44,618 nucleotides of DNA from an uncultured Salinisphaerales bacterium (GTDB lineage Bacteria > Pseudomonadota > Gammaproteobacteria > Nevskiales > OUC007), in the NCBI GenBank assembly GCA_937896565.1, contig CALBOV010000132.1:1-44618 (forward strand), written 5' to 3'. A program made the translations under genes and the position numbers. Under the pieces are notes generated by a model. It was given only the letters and a program-made list of their open reading frames with translations, was not told the DNA's origin and did no database searches. Positions 41,900 through 44,618 of the stretch are shown here, one piece after another. Each line of letters starts with the position of its first letter. Within the stretch, counting starts at the first letter, position 1.

Positions 41900-42796
41900 A
41901 TGATGTCCATTGTCCGGCTGGCCGTGTCTGTCGGCCTGCTTGCCGCCGTGGCGGCGCCACAAGCCGTGCTGGCTTGTTCCACCTGCAAATGCGGGGACCC
42001 CACCATCACCCTGATGGGTCAGGAAAAGGGCTTCTCCGGTCGACTTCGGCTGGGTGTGGACGCCTTGTGGCGTACCGAAACCCAGGGTGCGGGGGCGAAC
42101 CGCTCCGAAACCGAGGAGACACGCTACACCCTGGGTGCGGCCTACAGCTTCGGTGAGCGTCTGACCGCCGCGGTGCAGCTGCCCTTCGTCGACAAGACGC
42201 TGACGCAGAGCAATCTGGACCGGCAAAGCGCCAGCGGTCTTGGCGATGTCGATCTGTCGGCCCGCTACCGGTTGTGGAAGCAGGGGCCGATGTCGGGTCG
42301 CCGGCTGGCGGGTGTCAGCCTGGGCCTGCGCCTGCCGACGGCGGAGACGGTACGGGATGGTTCCGGCGCTCCGCTGGACATCGATGTGCAGCCCGATGCC
42401 GGTGCGCCGGCCGGGCGGTTCGGTGGCTGGTACGCCTGGCACCGGTTCCCGTGGTTCGCGACGGCCTCGTTGCAGGCCTATCTGTTCGGTGACGGCGAGC
42501 AGGGGTTCGAACCCGGCCACGCCGTGGTCGGAAGCCTGTTGAGTCAGTACGCCCTCACTCCGAAATTCGCGCTGGTCGGCAGCCTGGACGGCCGCCATGC
42601 CCAGCGCAATCGCTTCGATGGGGAGTCCGATCCGGATTCCGGCGGCACGCTCGTCCTCGCTAGCGCGGGCATTGCCCTGCGGGCGACGGAGGAGCTGGTC
42701 ATTCGCGCCCTCGGGCAGTGGCCGGTCATCGATGCGCTTTACGGCGAGCAGACACAGGACCCATCGATCCGTGTCGGGCTCGCCTACGACTTCTGA
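41900..42796 (+). CDS. CxxCxC-type outer-membrane transporter partner of MbnP/MbnH
   Basis: A 298-residue exported protein with a signal peptide (about 1-25). The mature N-terminus would start with CSTCKCGDPTITLMG (Cys26, Cys29, Cys31), a soft-metal-binding-like triad and the hallmark of a transporter family seen beside MbnP/MbnH pairs. The remainder alternates strands of an outer-membrane barrel: RLRLGVDALWRTETQ, RYTLGAAYSFGERLTAAVQLPFVD, GDVDLSARYRLW, GVSLGLRLPTAET, TPKFALVGSLDGRHAQ and a terminal VGLAYDF ending in Phe. Lipidation at Cys26 is possible but the lipobox is imperfect. AGGA lies 5 nt before the ATG at 41900. Probably transports or hands over copper. Confidence 0.75.
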   Translation: MMSIVRLAVSVGLLAAVAAPQAVLACSTCKCGDPTITLMGQEKGFSGRLRLGVDALWRTETQGAGANRSETEETRYTLGAAYSFGERLTAAVQLPFVDKTLTQSNLDRQSASGLGDVDLSARYRLWKQGPMSGRRLAGVSLGLRLPTAETVRDGSGAPLDIDVQPDAGAPAGRFGGWYAWHRFPWFATASLQAYLFGDGEQGFEPGHAVVGSLLSQYALTPKFALVGSLDGRHAQRNRFDGESDPDSGGTLVLASAGIALRATEELVIRALGQWPVIDALYGEQTQDPSIRVGLAYDF

Positions 42797-42800
42797 TTGC

Positions 42801-42818
42801 GTCCCGTCATCACGGGAC
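42801..42818 (+). promoter_or_regulatory. 7-bp hairpin between transporter and mbnP genes
   Basis: GTCCCGT and ACGGGAC flank CATC, between the transporter stop and the ribosome binding site of mbnP. An intercistronic hairpin can protect or attenuate part of an operon mRNA. Confidence 0.4.
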
Positions 42819-42839
42819 CAACCCAAGGGAATTAGGGAT

Positions 42840-43733
42840 ATGCGGACTACGAAATGCTTCGCGGCGGCCATGGCCGCGCTCGTGCTGGTCGCTTGCAGCG
42901 ACGATGACGGTGATGGCATGTCCACCAAGGCCGTGACGGTCACGTTCGAGCCGACGGTCGCCGGTCAGGCGCCGGCCTGCAATGGTCAGTACCTGGCCAG
43001 CGTCGGCGATCCGGTCGTGGATTACCAACTGGTCGAGTACCGCTGGTACGCCAGCGATTTCCACCTGCGGACCGCGAGCGGCGACGCGACACCGATCCTG
43101 CTGGATGACCGCGGCGATGGCCTTCAGTACCAGGGCGAGACGCACAACGTTTCGCTGCTGGGCTTCGTGTCGGGCTGCGACACTGGGGATGCCGAACCGG
43201 CGAGCAACTTCACCGTCACCGGCACGGTGCCGGAAGACGACTACACCGAGCTGTGCTTCACCCTCGGCGTGCCGTTCGACTTGAACCACAGTGACCCCAC
43301 CGCCGGCGACACGCCCAGCCCGCTGAATCTGCCGGCGATGAACTGGAACTGGAAGGGCGGTCGCAAGTTCGTCCGTTTCGACGGCTTCGGCGACCCGAGC
43401 GGCGTGAACAATCGCTTCAACCTGCATCTGGGCAGCACCGGCTGTGACAGCGCCTCGGCCACCGAGCCGCCGAGCGAGCCTTGCGGCGCCCCGAACACGC
43501 CGACGTACTGCTTTGCGCTGGGTGCCAGTGCGCAGTACACGCCGACGGTGTCGGTTGATCCGGCGCGGGTGCTCGATGAAGTCGACATCCGGACCAACAC
43601 CGAAGGCACGGCCGCGGGCTGCATGAGCTTCATCGACGATCCGGAATGCGAAACGATCATGCCCAAGTACGGCCTGAGCTATTCGTTGAACGGTTCGACG
43701 GTGCCGGCCGGCACCCCCAGCCTGTTCCAGTGA
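42840..43733 (+). CDS. mbnP: MbnP-family copper-binding protein (metallo-mystery pair)
   Basis: A 297-residue lipoprotein-like exported protein (lipobox LVAC, Cys19). The family pattern is clear: TVTFEPTVAGQAPACNG (Cys47), VEYRWYASDF, THNVSLLGFVSGC (Cys113), TELCFTLGVPFDLNHSDP (Cys139, His150), SPLNLPAMNWNWKGGRKFVRFDG (Trp169, Trp171) and FNLHLGSTGC (His196, Cys202), i.e. the four-Cys MbnP (TIGR04052) type. In the studied homologue copper binding depends on conversion of a tryptophan to kynurenine by the partner MbnH. Which Trp is modified here cannot be read from sequence. AAGGGA is 9 nt before the ATG at 42840. Its stop overlaps the MbnH start, so both are translated together. Confidence 0.92.
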   Translation: MRTTKCFAAAMAALVLVACSDDDGDGMSTKAVTVTFEPTVAGQAPACNGQYLASVGDPVVDYQLVEYRWYASDFHLRTASGDATPILLDDRGDGLQYQGETHNVSLLGFVSGCDTGDAEPASNFTVTGTVPEDDYTELCFTLGVPFDLNHSDPTAGDTPSPLNLPAMNWNWKGGRKFVRFDGFGDPSGVNNRFNLHLGSTGCDSASATEPPSEPCGAPNTPTYCFALGASAQYTPTVSVDPARVLDEVDIRTNTEGTAAGCMSFIDDPECETIMPKYGLSYSLNGSTVPAGTPSLFQ

Positions 43734-44618
43734 TGCGGCGTCCGGGCAAAGCGGCGCTGCTGGCGCTGGGTGTGCTGTTCGGTGGCTGTGGTGGCGGGGG
43801 CGATGATGCTCCCGCCGCCGCGGCGTTCGTGTTCGATCTGCCGGCGCATTTTCCGCAACCGAGGATTCCGGCGGACAACCCGATGACCGTCGAGAAGGTC
43901 GCGTTGGGGCACCGGTTGTTCTACGACCAGCGCATCTCGGTCAACCAGGTCGGCTCCTGCGCCAGTTGTCACGAGCAGCGCCATGCGTTCACCGATCGCC
44001 GCGTCACGTCCGTCGGACCGACGGGCGATGTGCACAACCGCAATGCCATGAGCCTGACCAACGTGGTCTACAACGCCAGGCAGAACTGGGCGAACCCGAC
44101 GCTTACCGACCTGCGGCAGCAGGCCGTGGCGGTGCTGTTCAACGAGGATGTCATCGAGCTGGGCTGGGCCAATCACGAGGACGAGATTCTCGACCGGCTG
44201 CGTCTGGATGCGGACTACCCGTCCCTGTTCGCCGCGGCTTATGGCGACGCGCAGGATCCGTTCACGGTCGACAACGTGGCCAAGGCCCTGGCGAGCTTCG
44301 CGGCGACGCTCATCTCCGGCGATTCGGCCTTTGACCGTTCCGAGCGCAGCGTCGACCCCGAGCCGTTGTCCGCCTCGGCGCAACGCGGTCGCGAGCTGTT
44401 CTTTTCCGAGCGACTGGAATGTTTCCATTGCCACGGTGCGTTCAACTTCGCCCAGTCCGTGCAGCACAACGGATCGGTCATCGAGACCATCGAGTACAAG
44501 AACAACGGTCTCTACAACATCGCCGGTCCCGGTCCGGGGCTGCCGCTGGAAAGTGGCAACTATCCGGCCGGCAACCAGGGGCTTTACGAGTTCACCGAAA
44601 ACCCGGCCGACATGGGCA
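43733..44618 (+). CDS. mbnH: MbnH-family di-heme enzyme (3' end outside window)
   Basis: The first 295 residues of a di-heme protein of the bacterial cytochrome c peroxidase/MauG superfamily. The N-terminus is a lipoprotein signal (LFGGC, Cys19). The first heme site is GSCASCHEQRHAFTD (Cys76, Cys79, His80), the second LECFHCHGAFNF (Cys230, Cys233, His234). The region between carries RNAMSLTNVVYNARQNWANP, typical of MbnH (TIGR04039). Known MbnH converts a tryptophan of MbnP into kynurenine. The ATG overlaps the mbnP stop (TGATG). The frame is open to the last base of the window, so the C-terminal part, including later ligands, is not seen. Confidence 0.92.
   Translation, partial: MRRPGKAALLALGVLFGGCGGGGDDAPAAAAFVFDLPAHFPQPRIPADNPMTVEKVALGHRLFYDQRISVNQVGSCASCHEQRHAFTDRRVTSVGPTGDVHNRNAMSLTNVVYNARQNWANPTLTDLRQQAVAVLFNEDVIELGWANHEDEILDRLRLDADYPSLFAAAYGDAQDPFTVDNVAKALASFAATLISGDSAFDRSERSVDPEPLSASAQRGRELFFSERLECFHCHGAFNFAQSVQHNGSVIETIEYKNNGLYNIAGPGPGLPLESGNYPAGNQGLYEFTENPADMG

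Overview
The window reads as a stretch of chromosome from a GC-rich Gram-negative bacterium, most likely a gammaproteobacterium. The evidence is a DjlA-type TerB/J-domain co-chaperone, OmpW- and FadL-type barrels, a TonB-dependent receptor, DsbD/ScsB and DUF2845 proteins, many lipoboxes and signal peptides, and a perfect FNR/Anr box. Placement near Lysobacterales/Chromatiales is a guess. I see no rRNA, tRNA, CRISPR array, transposase, integrase or phage gene, so the region looks like resident chromosome rather than an island.

Layout. (1) 1-4368: a partial membrane gene and an HlyIII-family gene on the minus strand, divergent from a tight operon nfeD - slipin - secreted SHOCT-like protein - MgtC-like protein. 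(2) 4417-9531: a minus-strand thiol-redox pair (DsbD/ScsB family plus a periplasmic redoxin), divergent from a plus-strand run of a double DUF2845 protein, an exported glutathione peroxidase, an FMN-binding PNPOx-like protein and an unrecognised small protein. (3) 9503-13473: minus-strand membrane protein, Sel1/SH3 protein, and a NarL/LuxR-type response regulator with its histidine kinase, divergent from an OmpW-family gene across a palindrome-rich spacer. (4) 13474-18972: a 406-bp spacer, then a 1683-residue lipoprotein (choice-of-anchor-like N-terminus, four to five tandem domains, very long beta-propeller) with a G8 tract near its 5' end. (5) 19017-25807: djlA, a FadL-family porin, a subtilisin-like protease with a PA insert, two more outer-membrane-type proteins and a DUF1571 protein. 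(6) 25826-40394: a TonB-dependent receptor divergent from a 1786-residue Ig-like lipoprotein, which is followed 16 bp later by a complete RND efflux operon (TolC-like factor, adaptor, permease). (7) 40511-44618: a ferredoxin-NADP reductase under an FNR/Anr box, then a copper-type locus of DUF2946, a CxxCxC outer-membrane protein, MbnP and MbnH, cut by the window end.

How it fits together. Most of the window is cell envelope: outer-membrane barrels, giant secreted lipoproteins, periplasmic redox and peroxide defence, and efflux. The most distinctive parts are the MbnP/MbnH metallo pair with its CxxCxC partner, the giant lipoprotein made of 270-residue units repeating at exactly 810 bp next to the RND operon, the TolC-like protein with an added acidic repeat tail of about 220 residues, and several unexplained palindromes (12528-12583, 13802-13818, 24089-24109). 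Several genes (nfeD, DUF2946, possibly djlA) have a -10 element so close to the ATG that leaderless transcripts are likely.
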